Positions 39,520 to 52,282 of a stretch of DNA of 64,000 nucleotides are shown piece by piece. The stretch is from the NCBI GenBank assembly GCA_964006375.1, contig OZ023270.1:75920391-75984390 (forward strand), in the 5' to 3' direction. The notes below the pieces were generated by a model. It saw nothing but the letters and a program-made list of their open reading frames with translations, did no database searches and had not been told where the DNA came from. A program made the translations under genes and the position numbers. Numbering within the stretch: position 1 is the first letter of the stretch; each line of letters opens with the position of its first letter. This stretch comes from Tillus elongatus. Lineage: Eukaryota > Arthropoda > Insecta > Coleoptera > Cleridae.

Positions 39520-40340
39520 CTGTGTCACACCGCTAACTTAAACAATAATGGACCGATTTTGATAAAACTTGGCGAGTGCCTTTCTTTTGCAAGTAGCTTG
39601 GATAAGTTTGTTAGCCCGGAAAATCGGACTAGTTTTTCCTGGAAAATTTTGCGTTTTCTTTTGGAAAATTTTTATATCTCCGTAAATAACAAAGTTAAGG
39701 CAACCATATTGGGTACGAGGATTTATGCTATAAAAATAAAGCAATGTACAAAAATTTGGATCCATGCGTTAAAAGCAAAAGAAGTTATAAGCTTTTTAGT
39801 TTTTATTCTTAAAACGTCAAAAAAGTCGCGATTCAAAACGTCAAAATCGACATGTTCTAGATAGAGAATCTACATGAACGGCCATGCGGCATAAATGTCA
39901 TAAAAAGTTAAAAAGCTTTAAGTTTCAGCTACAATCTTCATTGTTATTTATTTTATTAAATTTAAACATTTATTTAAAATAGACCCTTTATGTGATGCTT
40001 TGGTAGCAGTTTCAGTTATTTATTTAATTTTAAGGAATCAGATTACGCTTATTATTTAGCGTATTTTTTTCAATTTGGCAAAGTGGAAGTTTTTTATGAA
40101 GAAACGGTGTTGCTTCTCCTTTCTATGTTACAGTTTGCATTTCTAGCTCCGTTGTAGTACATTTGCCTTGCACAGAACCTTAAATTTACTTTAGGCCTCT
40201 TAACTGTATTGTAGAGTTGAGATCACAGCGTTTGTCCGATGGTTAATGCATAAAGGGGTTCCTCTAAGCATGTTTCTGATTTTTTTTCAAAAACGAACAA
40301 TACGTTAATCTGCTAATTTACCTATAAATGTTATTGATAT
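39520..40340 (-). repeat. HX variant, inverted paralogue of 4.75-5.7 kb
   Basis: Contains the HX body read in reverse ('accgctaacttaaacaataatgg...') and the variant segment with 'aaaggggttcctctaagcatg'. The latter is the inverse of the block near 4800-4900. It has no TA core and no clear terminal hairpin. Confidence 0.6.
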
Positions 40341-40904
40341 TAAAAAAAAATATGGAAACAACGTTCGTGCCTAGAATAAAGTTATCTTCGTCATTTTAAC
40401 TTTAAATGAAATTTCCTTCTCCCGTTTCGCATACGTTCCACACATTGGGCACAGAAAATATAGGAATTTACTTGTCATTTATAATTGAAGGAAAATAAAA
40501 CTTGTTCTAGGTATATCACACAAAATAGAATAATTTCTAGATTATAAAACCTACTGTGACTATAATGAAACAACATTAAATGAGACGAAAACCATTTCAG
40601 GTTAAAGGATCGAAAAATGTTTAAACAGTAAAATAAGCTTTCGTACTCCAAAAAAAAACAAGATTCTTATAAGGCGTAATACAATAATAGTACATAATGG
40701 TCCACGGCAACAGTACATGACATATTCAGCTGACATTATTTTTATAAATGTCAGATCTACTTTCAAGGTGGCATGTAAATAAGTATTTTGTTTTCTGACA
40801 TTTGTAATACTAATATAGGCATGCTCTTCTTGTTATATTCATATTTATTTTTGGCCATCACAATTTTACTCATAGAGTTGGATACAATTTTAGTGACTTT
40901 TGGA
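40341..40904. other. Unassigned intergenic sequence
   Basis: AT-rich; no gene or repeat recognised. Confidence 0.4.
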
Positions 40905-41544
40905 TTTTGAAAAGATTTCTTCAAATGCGCGCGAACTAGGCCCCATACAACCCATATCCGTTTTAGTTTCAGTTTTTATCTGTTTTCATATATACGGGGT
41001 GACGCGTTTCTAGGGTAAAGCTCAATATATCCATTATGATACAAGATATGAGAAAAAATTTTGTATGTTAATTATACGACGTCTGGAGCTGCATCTTATA
41101 AAATTATTTTTACAATCACAGGTGGCCCATAAGTCGCTGGTGGTGCAATTTTGTTTCCTAATCGAACACGCCTTATATTATTGCAATTTTTGTATTTTCC
41201 ATCGAAAGATAATGCATGTTTGTAAGAAAATAAATTCGAGACTCAGCAAGTGCATTATGGTAGCGATTTTTTATAAAATGTTTCTTTCGATAGCTTAATT
41301 TACTATTAACCTAAGGTTCGTTGGCCAGGAAACCAGTTTTTTGGGCACATTTTATGTTTATTTTCGGAAGATTTTTGTATATTGTCAAACAATAAAGTTA
41401 TTTTGATAAAATATGGTACATTGTTTCTCCGATATAGCTGATACTGGTAACCAAATTTGATGCAAGCTTTCGTAAAAAATATATTTCCTATTAAAACATT
41501 TTTATGAAAATTCACTACCATAACGCACTTGCTGCGTCCAGAAT
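40905..41544 (-). repeat. HX family, internally deleted copy
   Basis: Reverse-orientation copy of the same deletion derivative as 912-1557. The tail is joined via 'tatatacggggtgacgc' to the head-proximal body, without TA core. It ends with CGCACTTGCTGCGTCC at about 41540. A lone HX-like hairpin (AAGCGAATATTTTC...GAATCGCTT) sits at 41855-41888. Confidence 0.7.
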
Positions 41545-41889
41545 TTTTTTCTCTTACTTTTTCTAGTGCACTTTTATTTGTCTTTTTACCCGTTCTTCGT
41601 CATTTTTCTCTAATACTGTATAACCTCTATCTCCTGAAGAAGCGCTGAAAAACCTGAGCGCAATATATATGCTGATCCAGAAGTAATGTCACACAGGATA
41701 TACGTAGAAATGTATCGAAATATTACGATGCAATAATGCATTGTGTTAGGAAGGAACTATATTCAAAAATAAAATTTAATTGTGAGTCTACACCGTTTCT
41801 TTTATAGTCAGGCCGGAAAATGTTGGCGCTTACGTCGTACTATTAGTACCTCTCTATAAGCGAATATTTTCTTACAAGAATCGCTTAAA

Positions 41890-42725
41890 AATAAAAACGT
41901 GTTATAATGACGTTGATAACGCGGGTAAAGAAAATCAAAAAAATGATTTAAGCAGTTTTCGTGGTGATATTGTAGTCCAGGATGGAACTGCCACTGGAAA
42001 ACTTTCTAGAAATGTTAATTGAAGGTTGAAGAGTTTGCAGTTGAGTGAGAGCTCCTAGCTTACTTCCTAGGAACGACGACGTGTATTCCTAGAGCTCATT
42101 AATTCAGACGTCGCCTGTGCCTTACGGAGTTATTAACGACAGCCAATGAGGAGGCACTGTCTATTTACTGCGCGCTCCTTTGTTTCACTTCCCTGTGCGA
42201 TGCCTCGCTGTCTTAGCCACCTTCTCTTGTTACCACCCACACACATACACACACAGAGAGATCCGAGCAGGCCTTGGAATACTCCCTCACACCACTGTTC
42301 ATACTTACCGCTTCGTCGAACACACGCCAGAGCTGCTACGATGTATTTCACAGAGTCCCGGACGTCGTCTTTATATCAAAGTAATTACTTAGTAGTTGAA
42401 CGGCATTTCTTATTCAAAATGGCCGGGTATATAGAATAGACAGACTACAATGGATATTAGAAGGGAGCGGAACTGAGGAGAAGAACTAATTAATATTGAC
42501 AGATTTTGTTGTCAGAGTCTTGGAGGCAGGAGATATATGTCTTCCCGATGTTACAGTTACGGTTTTGGAGCGTTGGGTATTAGACTACTAGGGTAGAAGT
42601 TACTTTCAAATTATCTTGGTTGAAAGTTTTCAGCGAATTTTCATAAGAGAGTGTATGTATTTAGAGAAACTGCTTCAAATAAGGAACCCCATATTCTTGA
42701 ATATTTTTTGCTTTAGATAAGTTTT
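41890..42725. other. Unassigned sequence with short CA-rich stretch
   Basis: No gene supported. Overlapping frames at 42133-42439 are short, disagree on strand, and cover an ACACAC-containing segment. Confidence 0.35.
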
Positions 42726-44245
42726 TTTATTATTATTTTTTATTTCAACAACACACCACTAGGGCTTACAGTACTATCGTACCGTGGGTGTCGACAAGAA
42801 GGAAAGAGGCAACTTGTTAATTCTGGACTTAAAGGTTTGGATGTTCGGAGGAGAAGGAAAAACATGTGCTGGCAAGGAGTTCCACAACTTGGAAGTCCTC
42901 GGGACAAAAGAGCGGGCATAACAACATGTTCTATGTCTGTTGACCTGGACAGTAAAAGGGTCCATTCGCTCTGTTCCAATGGTAAATCTGTTGGGGGCAG
43001 CAGGTGAAGGAGCTATGGAAGAAAGCTCCTCTGAATAGTGCCCGTGCAGATGTCTATAAGAGAGAGAGAGAGGGGGGGGGGTCCACCAACGGCACGTCGG
43101 TGGGCAAGGAACGGCAGCCTATGAGGGTCACCGATGAGACGTATAACCCTCTTCTGAATGGAGTCCAGGATAGCGAGTGTAGAAGCGGCAGCGGCACCCC
43201 AGATGTGGGAGCAGTATTCGATGTTTGGCCTTATTTGTGAAGTATATAAGGTATAGAGATTAGCTGGTGAAAAGTATTTGCGAGCCCGGAAGAGGAAACC
43301 TAATTTCTTAGCAGCCGCTTCTGCAATTGATGTGACATGTTGGTCCCAATTGAGATTTCGATGCACAGAAATGCCAACAAGTGAAAAAGACTCATTACTT
43401 TGAATAACTTGGTTGTTCATTGCGATGGGTGTAGGGCTGGTGTATCTCTTATGAGATATAAAGCAACACTGACATGTGGTGGAGTTGAATTGTACAAGAT
43501 TTCTACTTCCCCAGTCTAATATTTTTTGGCGATCCACAGAGACAGAATCCTCCATGACTCTGCGATCCTGATATATTTGGGCTAAAGAAACAGGCTTAGA
43601 ATATTATATATTTCAGTGGAGGGTGCTGTCGTCTGCGTAACTGTGAACTGGGTTGGATGTGCTAGAGAGGAGCTCATTGATGTGGAGAAGAAACAAATTA
43701 GGGGCTAAAGTTGAACCTTGAGGGACTCCTGCATTATTTGGATACAGTTTAGAGGAATGGCCATCCACGACAACAGAAATGCTCCGGTTGGAGAGTAAAT
43801 TTGTTGTCCAGGTACAAAGTTTTGGTGGTAGGCCATAATCCGGAAGTTTATTAAGCAGCGCAGCGTGCCAGACCTGGTAGGATGCTTTGGGTATGTCTAG
43901 AGCGACAATCTGGGATTCACCGTGTAGTACCAGAGACTTGTTCCAAGAATGGGTGACAAAGGAAAGGAGGTCGGCAGTTGATCTGCGCTGACGGAATCCA
44001 TACTGCCTGTCGTGGATTAGACTATGTTTTTCAAGAAATTTTAGTAATTCGGTGTTTGTATACTTTTCCTCCACTTTAGAGACGACTGAAAGGAGAGAAA
44101 TAGGCCTGTAGTTGCTAGGAAGCGCTTTACATCCTTTCTTGGGGACGGGTTGTACTCGAGCAGTTTTCCAGTTAGTAGCGAATATGCCTCTATTGTAAGA
44201 TGTCTGAAACAGACGAGTCAGGACAGGACAGGACAATTGCAATAA
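42726..44245 (-). pseudogene. LINE reverse transcriptase relic (CR1/jockey-like, no RNase H)
   Basis: Minus-strand frames: 44242-43613 covers RT fingers/palm with NWKTARVQPVPKKG, SNYRPISLLSV, a motif A region (VALDIPKASYQVWHAAL, with the usual F replaced), GVPQGSTLAPNLF and SYADDSTL. 43555-43013 covers the thumb side (LVGISVHRNLNWDQHV, then NIEYCSHIWG). 42979-42740 has the FVPRTSKLWNSLPAHVFP-type C-terminus. Frames are broken near 43610 and 43000. The 3' end shows 'tttttattattatttttta', a degenerate AATAAA tail on the minus strand. The absence of an RNase H domain and the C-terminal motif point towards CR1-like LINEs. Confidence 0.7.
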
Positions 44246-44251
44246 TATATA

Positions 44252-44530
44252 CAGTGTGGAACAGCCAAATGGAATAAATTGAGTATCTCAATTATTGTGC
44301 ATATTTATAAAAAAAATCAAAAAATTTTAGGTTACAAATGACATCCTGCAATATAAAAATTTCACCCCTACATTCAAGCCCTTTCGAGTGACAGTTGCAA
44401 CCCCTAAATTTTTGATGCCTCATTTGAAAGATCTCATTCTCTTTTTAAAAATGCCAATGGGGGTAAGATTTATTGCAAAATTTAACAGTAAAAGATAAGA
44501 AATTCATCTGATTGACTAGCCTCGCTACAA
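44252..44530 (+). repeat. Solitary terminus related to the DD41D mariner
   Basis: It begins TA|CAGTGTGGAACAGCCAAAT, the same first ~28 bp as the mariner at 55974, then diverges completely. No matching inverse terminus was found nearby. It is probably a one-ended or strongly deleted relative. Confidence 0.5.
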
Positions 44531-44532
44531 CA

Positions 44533-47070
44533 CACCAAAATAGTGCTGTAAATTGAATCATAACTTTCACATACCTGTGATAATTTACCCTCCGCAGATA
44601 CATTCTCATGAAATGAATTTAGGGTCCTTGGCTTGACCACAAATAAAATATTCACATTTCTGTACCCATAAACTTCTGAAACGTTATATTACTCGAGTTT
44701 CAACGAAAAAAAATCAAGTTTTACCAAATCAATCCTCATTTATCCGCTACACCCTGATGCGATTTTACCCAAAAACAATTCGAAGCGTTCTTTTGTCGGG
44801 TGATAACTGATACCAAATTTGAGGAGTTGAGGATGATATCTGAACTCGTTCGAAAGTTAATAATAATAATAGGGTTTATTCAGCGAAAAATAATACATAA
44901 GAAAAAAAAGTTAACAACCGTTATCCTTATATATAGATGTCTCAGAATGAACAGTGAAATAAATACTCACGAAGTACTCATAATAGGTACTTTTGTGTGA
45001 GTTTACATAATCCCTAACATGCTGTTATCTAAAATTTAGCCTCCCGTGAAAATAAAGACCCGCAGTGCACCCGGATAATCCAGCGGACTTCCCGTAACTG
45101 TAGCCCACCGCCTCCTGTACACAAGCATCGGCAGTTATATAAAAGGCTATATGCTACCACCGATGTAATTACTTGCTTATTCACACGCACACACACACTC
45201 ACACCTACACAGACACACACAGAGACAAAGGGTACACCAGTCACAGATAAAAAATTATCACTAATTAAAAGAGAAAGGGTCATATAGATAAAACTGTGGA
45301 CGTATCACAAATGTTAACAGTACAAGAAAAAAAATCTAATAAAAAAATTAAGTGTATCACTGCGAAGAAACAGCGTGTGCATAGATAAAAATATGTGCGC
45401 AGACAAATATAGATAAAAAACCTGGCAAAAACACCCCCAAAAAGACCAAGCAAACACAAAGGAGACACACTTCCCGGACTAGAATTATCACAAATCAAAA
45501 TCGACAATATGCCTCGCTTAGTTTCTCGACATTGTCGTGAGCCATACCTTCAAGTGGTTTTTGAATCCTCTTAGCAAGACACATTCTCTTAGTGACTGAG
45601 GGATCAAGTTATATAATTTTTGTCCTATGTAAATATGGCTTCGCTGACCAATTCCTTTCCTACCCCTATCCTTTCTGCACTGATTTATTTGCCTGGTCTC
45701 ATATCGGTGTTCCGGAAATGTCAGCTCATCTGCGTGTTTATAACGCTCCGCCAGTGCCGCCTGGAAGTACAGTTTTCTACACTCTAGAACGCCAGCTTCC
45801 CTAAAAAGATCTTCTCTAGGGTAGGTTAAAGGTTTGCGGTAAATTATCTTGAGTACCCATTTTTGCACCACAACTAATCGCCTATATAAATTTTGTCTTA
45901 TTCTACCCCAACCAACTATTCCGTAATCCAGCTGGGACTGTACCAGTGAATAATATAAGATCTTCATTTCCCTGGTGTTTAAATATTCCCTCAGCAACCT
46001 AAACTTGTACAGTAAGGATCTAACCCTGTTCACAATTTGATCCACTTGCTTGCCCCACCTGAGGTGTCTATCTATTATGATGCCCAGGTATCGAATACTT
46101 TCCGCTTGATCTATTCTAAGAACCCTTTGGGTCTCTGTTTTGATCATCAGCGGGTCATTGCCAGGTAATGTATCGCTGTACGTTGAGAATGGAAAAAATT
46201 TGGTCTTCTCCTGATTAACTGTCAAGAAGTTTACGTTGAACCAGTTAACAACCATGGCAAACTCACCTTGTGCCTTTTGCTTGACACCGTACCAAGTTCG
46301 ATCACTCCAGAATATCACTGTATCATCTGCATAGCTCATGATTTTACCTTCGCATTCCAAAGACAATAAGTCGTTTATATAGAGATTGAACAAGGTAGGC
46401 CCCATAACACTACCCGCAGCTAACCTGCCGATCGTCACTATATTGCGCCTACTAACAGAAAGGCGTCATGCACAATAAGCCAAGGCTGAAGTGCTTTCGG
46501 GTCGGCGAAGTCGCGGACGAACACTGAGGCATAAAAAAAGCAGACTGACGTACAGGCCGGCAGATTGACGCCTCGCCACAGACAAAACAATTTTCTTTCC
46601 AGCATCAATATTTCTATATGTTTTGAGGCCTTTACGCAGTTTTAACAAAAATTCAATATTTCTGTCACCGATATTCCACCCTCACACATTCAACTGATAA
46701 TTTTATTTCAGCACAGACTACCAGATGTTTGATGAAATTGAAAGTTTTGTAATAAACAGACCCTGAAACATTATATTACTCGAGCTTTAACGACAAAATG
46801 TCGATTTTCACCAAACCACCCCCCATTCATCCTCTACCCCTGGAGCGATTTCACCCAAAAACAATCCAAACCGTTCGTTTATCGGGTGCTAACTGTGTAC
46901 CAAAGTTGAAGAGAAACAGACGGACATACAGACCGACAGACACAAAAAAATTGTCGTTCCCAAATCATGTTTTCCATATGTATTGACACTTTTGACGACG
47001 TTTAAGCGAAAAAAAATTTGAACTTTTTGTCGCAATTCCATACTTTCACGCGTATTGACGATGTGGAAGT
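44533..47070 (+). repeat. Second copy of the (GACAGACC)n-type repeat, split by a LINE
   Basis: Left part 44533-44857 has the same landmarks as 9150-9460 (CGTTATATTACTCGAG, then TCGTTCGAAAGTTA). The sequence resumes at 46441 with 'ttgcgcctactaacag' and GACAGACC-like runs (46535-46560, 46915-46945). A LINE lies exactly between. Confidence 0.65.
44858..46440 (-). pseudogene. 5'-truncated LINE with open RT C-terminal half
   Basis: A 306-codon frame (46438-45518) is still open. It starts at the GSVMGPTLFNLYINDL motif and includes the active-site box SYADDTVIF, NQEKTKFFPF, then YLGIIIDRHLRWG. The thumb/connection continues to a RSHIYIGQKLYNLIPQSLRE-like C-terminus without RNase H. It is cut inside the RT at 46440 where the target repeat resumes, and is followed by ~660 bp of 3' UTR to a (TAA)n tail at 44858-44870. 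It is most like CR1-type LINEs. The open frame suggests the insertion is younger than the other LINE relics, but it cannot be functional. Confidence 0.72.
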
Positions 47071-48450
47071 AAAAACTAATAACCACTCGCGACTTAACTT
47101 TACGGTTAAGACGTTTGAATTTTTAAAACAATTTATTTAATACTTTGAACAATCAATACTTAATTACTTAATTACAAGAAAAATGAATAATATAATATAC
47201 TAAAAATAAGACGATCAACCTACATGTGATCTAATGTCTATGCACTCGGTGTGCTAATGACTAACTCGGAACAAGAATGAACGGTTCTACCTCTGTGAGT
47301 AGCCTCTTTATAGTCTTCCCTCCAGGCGTGGCACTATGTCTCTGGATAAACAAGGAATCTGCTGATGTAGATTCTCACAGTGATATTCCGTTCTACTTGC
47401 ACTTTGAACCTGCATAGTTCTTGGCTCCGTTAAGACGACGGCTGACTCAGCGGTTCTTACCGTGGGAAGGCGACATTGTAGTAAAACGGGCCATTGTTTG
47501 GACTCCATTTATCTCGCGAGTTAACAACACTGGTACTTAGGTTGCTTTTTTAGATTTATTAAACTAAAAAGAACTAACTGACATAGTTACTGCCTAAAAT
47601 ATAACAGAATAGATTTTATACAAAACAATGGCTTTATATATTAAATAAAACAAGTGTGCGTTATAGGTTCTCACAAGAACATGCTGATCTTTGCGTCTTG
47701 ATGAACTAGCACTGCTGACGCATCTGCAACGGTCGGTATGATTGGTAGAATATCCTGATTGGAACTGCTGCATGGGAATGTAACTTGATATCGTCTACGT
47801 GACTTATCGTGGGAAGCTGTGTGTTAACTCCGCCCTCATCTTAAAGGATTTTCCGCATCTGTTTTGTTTCTTTCATTCTGCAGCGCATATCTTCTTTTGA
47901 CAAAAGCTGTAATACATATTGCTGCCAAAAGGGTATATTGGATAGGTAGCGAGTACAGCTGGCAGTAAATATACTCAGATTTGTCTATTAGTGGAATATC
48001 AAGTAATATCTAGCTGTTCCAATTTTAAAATTTTGCTTCGTACCTGAATTACCAGACACCCTGTATAATTCAAGATAACTCTAAATTGTGCGCCGTTACT
48101 TCCTCTGACACTTTTGTTTGGAAACTTTGTTGGTATTTATAAAAACAGAGGAGTTATCGAACTTTGCATCTTCCTTGGTACACCCTCTACATAATTGTGT
48201 CATTACTTTCTCTGCCACTTTTGTTTGGAAACTTTTTTGATATTTACAAAAACAAAGAAAAATTATCCATATAAACATAGGTCCGTAACCGCTTTATTCC
48301 TCATTTACAAGCTGTTAAAATTTGAGAAAAAAAATGTTTCCTCAATATGTCTAAAACCGATATGCAAAGTATGTATATAAATATTTTTTCCAGGATAAAC
48401 GCGTTTTTAATTTTCATCAGTGGCGCCCGTGTTGACACGCCCCGCAATAT
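47071..48450. other. Unassigned sequence with an imperfect ~100 bp tandem duplication
   Basis: 48085-48260 contains two similar units sharing ACTTTTGTTTGGAAACTTT and 'atttataaaaacag'/'atttacaaaaacaa'. Otherwise no gene or known repeat is visible. Confidence 0.45.
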
Positions 48451-49150
<700 letters not shown>

Positions 49151-49170
49151 TATCATCTTTTTACTAAGAG

Positions 49171-50353
49171 CTATATAAACCTAGCTAACTTAGAGTCTTT
49201 AACAAAACACATGAAAGCTACCATGACACTTTTATTACAAACAGCTTCATACATAAGTGATGTCACATTAAGTGGAAAGATAACATTGTATTTTAGCAAA
49301 TTACAAAATAATATTTTTCTTTGTTCATGATGCATAATACAGGAAAAAATCAAATGATTTAAATCAGCTGGCCTGGTATTGTCGCATGAGCGAAATGGAT
49401 TGTCTTCAACTTTTATTTTATACAAATGAGACTTAAAGGCACCATTGCCTATGATAATTCTGTTAAGTGTCGTAGACAAGTACCTAGGAAGCAACAGTTT
49501 TTGTAAATGGGCTGTTTTCTTAGATTAGGGATGATACTACTGAAGTGCTTGTTACAGCTGCTTTTCAACTTATTCAAATGATCCTGCCATTTTATATTAC
49601 ACACATGTTTTACTTGCGGAAGTAGATCTCTGTTACTGTAAAAGTCATGTTTACAACCTGTCATCGTTGCTTTTTTAGCAAAATAGTCGGCTTTTTCATT
49701 ACATTCAAGCTTTGAGTGCCCTTTTACCCATATGAAAATAATTCTTTTATGCTGTTGTTCCAAGACCTCTAATTGATAAGCAATATCACATATTACCCTG
49801 GACCGATATATAGCATTTTGAAGATTCGATAGAGTTCTTAACAGTGAAAGGGAATCGGTCAAAACAACAAAGCTACTCATATTTTGGTTATATGCTAGTA
49901 CTAACGCCTTTTGTATGGCAGCAGCTTCAGCAGTGTAAATTGAAGTGAACTTTGGAAGACTAAATAGCTCAACATAATCTAATTGTTTAATGTACACTGC
50001 GCATCCCACTGAATCTTGAATTTTTGACCCATCAGTATAAATTTTGACCGCTTCTTTATATGGTTTTAACGCTTGTTTCAATATACAAGTATTTATATCT
50101 GGTATGTTAGTAAATATGAGTATAATAATGTGAGGTTTTATCAGTTGTATGTTATAAGAGAAATCAAATCTAAAATTAAGGATTTCTTTCGCATACCACT
50201 GAGAATTTTCGATTTCCAAAGAAGCGTCAAATAATGGTGGTGAAGTTTTGTTTCTCCAATAGTGTTTCGTAAGATGGATCACAGCTAGCTGTTGAATTTT
50301 CATGAACGTGTCCTGAGAGTCTGAGCTAAAGTTTTTTATAAGAAATTTACAGG

Positions 50354-50355
<2 letters not shown>
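49171..50355 (-). pseudogene. LINE ORF2 C-terminal half: RNase H and knuckle
   Basis: Minus strand: a RNase H with IYTDGSK, TAEAAAIQKAL, VLTDSLSLL and IWVKGHSKLECNEKAD, carrying all four acidic/His motif positions (frame 50534-49449). A one-base frame change near 49470-49490 leads to a C-terminal segment (49494-49171) with TLNRIIIGNG and a degenerate C..C..H..C knuckle (SCDNTRPADLNHLIFSC). No RT is present upstream: a (TA)n tract (50359-50449) sits at the 5' break. It resembles jockey/I-type LINEs. Confidence 0.75.

Positions 50356-50358
<3 letters not shown>

Positions 50359-50449
<91 letters not shown>
50359..50449. repeat. (TA)n microsatellite
   Basis: TA tract at the 5' break of the LINE relic. 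Confidence 0.9.
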
Positions 50450-50534
50450 TATTAGTAGTCAAAAACATGATACAGCACTGTTTGTTTTCAAAATGAATAT
50501 TATTTTTACAATTGCCCTCTATCTTCTCATACAA

Positions 50535-51640
50535 ATGGCCCTTTCATTTCTCTTCGTCCAGCAGACGGTTTTAGATTTAAAATATAAAATGCATTCATTT
50601 GCTTGTCCCTCTGAGATTTTTTCTTTTGGTCTCAATTTTACAGTTTGTGGTAACCAAAACATCTAGGCTAGACTTTTATAGTTTTTAGTAACTATTATTT
50701 ATCCTCAAAATTGTATTTTTATGCGTTCTTTGCATACACCAAAACTGAAAAATATATACGAAGCGGTTTTAGAGATATTGAGGGAAATTTTTTTTTTTCC
50801 AAATTTCAACACCTTTCAGAAATAAAGCGGTTGCAGACCTATGTTCATATGAAGAATTTTTCTTAGAATCGTCCAAGGATTACGACCCTTAAGGATCAGC
50901 ATCTAATTATGAAACAGCCTGTGTACAAGGTATAGCATAACGCCGTGCAGATAGTTCAGAGCGTGATAGTAATCGGCAAAATAAGAACAAAATATTAATA
51001 GACCCATGGTCAAAAATGCAGCATTTTTGATATGCAGGTGACCAAATTTCATTTTTTTGTACATATTTTACATTTTTCTCTCGTGTGTCTTGTGATAAAT
51101 TTCTGAAATTTGGTACACGTATTTTGTTTAAGGCCTCTACAATAAAATGTCCAAATCGTCGGTTGTCATATACAGCGTCTTATGTTTTCTCGGGTCATGC
51201 ACTATTTTATGCATCGTAACTTTTTTTCTGGAACCTCCTATATGAATTCTGATACAAAATTTAAATTTTCTCTTCATTTCTTTACCTTTTTGGTCCTTTG
51301 CGTTATTCTTGTATCTTTCACCGTTTTCGATTAATTTGCAAAAATAGCTAATAGTAAATATTTAAGAGCGTAAAGGAACTAAGGGAAAACAATAATCAGC
51401 CGTCATAGTAAGAATAAACTGTCTGAAGCAATTCCTAACATTGAGTCAAATTTATTAATGGCCGTATGAGTACATCTCGAGGTCAAAAAATTAGAGATTT
51501 TTTTTTATTAAATCAAAAGTAAAAAAAAAGCTTTTTGTGGTTATTTTGAGAAACTTCTTGAATGTTTTGGGAATGTGTGTTCATTCCTTACTAGACGAAG
51601 TTGACTTTGCAGCTTATTGAAACCTTGTGGGTTTCAAAAA
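50535..51640. other. Unassigned sequence
   Basis: AT-rich. Phrases such as 'gaaatttggtacacgta' recall the HX body but alignment by eye is not convincing. No gene. Confidence 0.35.
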
Positions 51641-51647
51641 ATTCCCC

Positions 51648-51734
51648 GTTTAAAAAATATCTAGCAAATTCAATTTCATAAAATTAATACATTTTCAAGT
51701 GAGTAGTAAATCTTAATTGGCAAACCTCACAGAT
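51648..51734 (+). repeat. Left flank, tandem partner of the sequence after the BEL/Pao relic
   Basis: 'gtttaaaaaatatctagcaa...attggcaaacctcacagat' is paralogous to about 61659-61740. The element appears to have inserted at the junction of a two-unit tandem repeat. Confidence 0.55.
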
Positions 51735-52244
51735 TGTTTAGGGAACGGAGGATAATTAGGGAATAATTTTATGACTAGGATAATATGGACATGGTAACGA
51801 TGTAGTAAAATTTAATAATAAAAATAAATTAATAATTTTTTACAAACTAATTTAACCGAATAAAATTTAAAAGCAAATCTGTACATAATTGAATTAAAAA
51901 GTCTGGCGTCTTTACATTTTAAGAATTTAATCAAAAATATCTCGTAATGTATACAAACACTAACCTTGCTTATTCCACATTCTTAACAATGCGCAATCAT
52001 CAACAGTCAGCATTCTTTAGTGTTGCAATCTGCAACTCCAACAAGTTTATTATTTGCATAAACCTGTAATATGTGCAATTCCAGGTCAATAATTATAATT
52101 TCTATGCGACCTACTTAATTATAAAAGATATTACTTGGATTTATGATAGCGAATTTTCTTATAACTATTATAATATAAAATTAATATTAAATATATTTTC
52201 ACGCCTCGAGCCGCACTTCTGGATCGCTTTATGTTCCATGAACA
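51735..52244 (-). repeat. 3' LTR of the BEL/Pao-like relic
   Basis: 510 bp, plus-strand TGTTTAGG...ATGAACA. Homologous throughout to 61126-61634. It borders the end of the envelope-type gene. Confidence 0.75.
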
Positions 52245-52282
52245 TCCTGCCAAGTCAACAACGGACGGCTTCCTCTGGCTGA

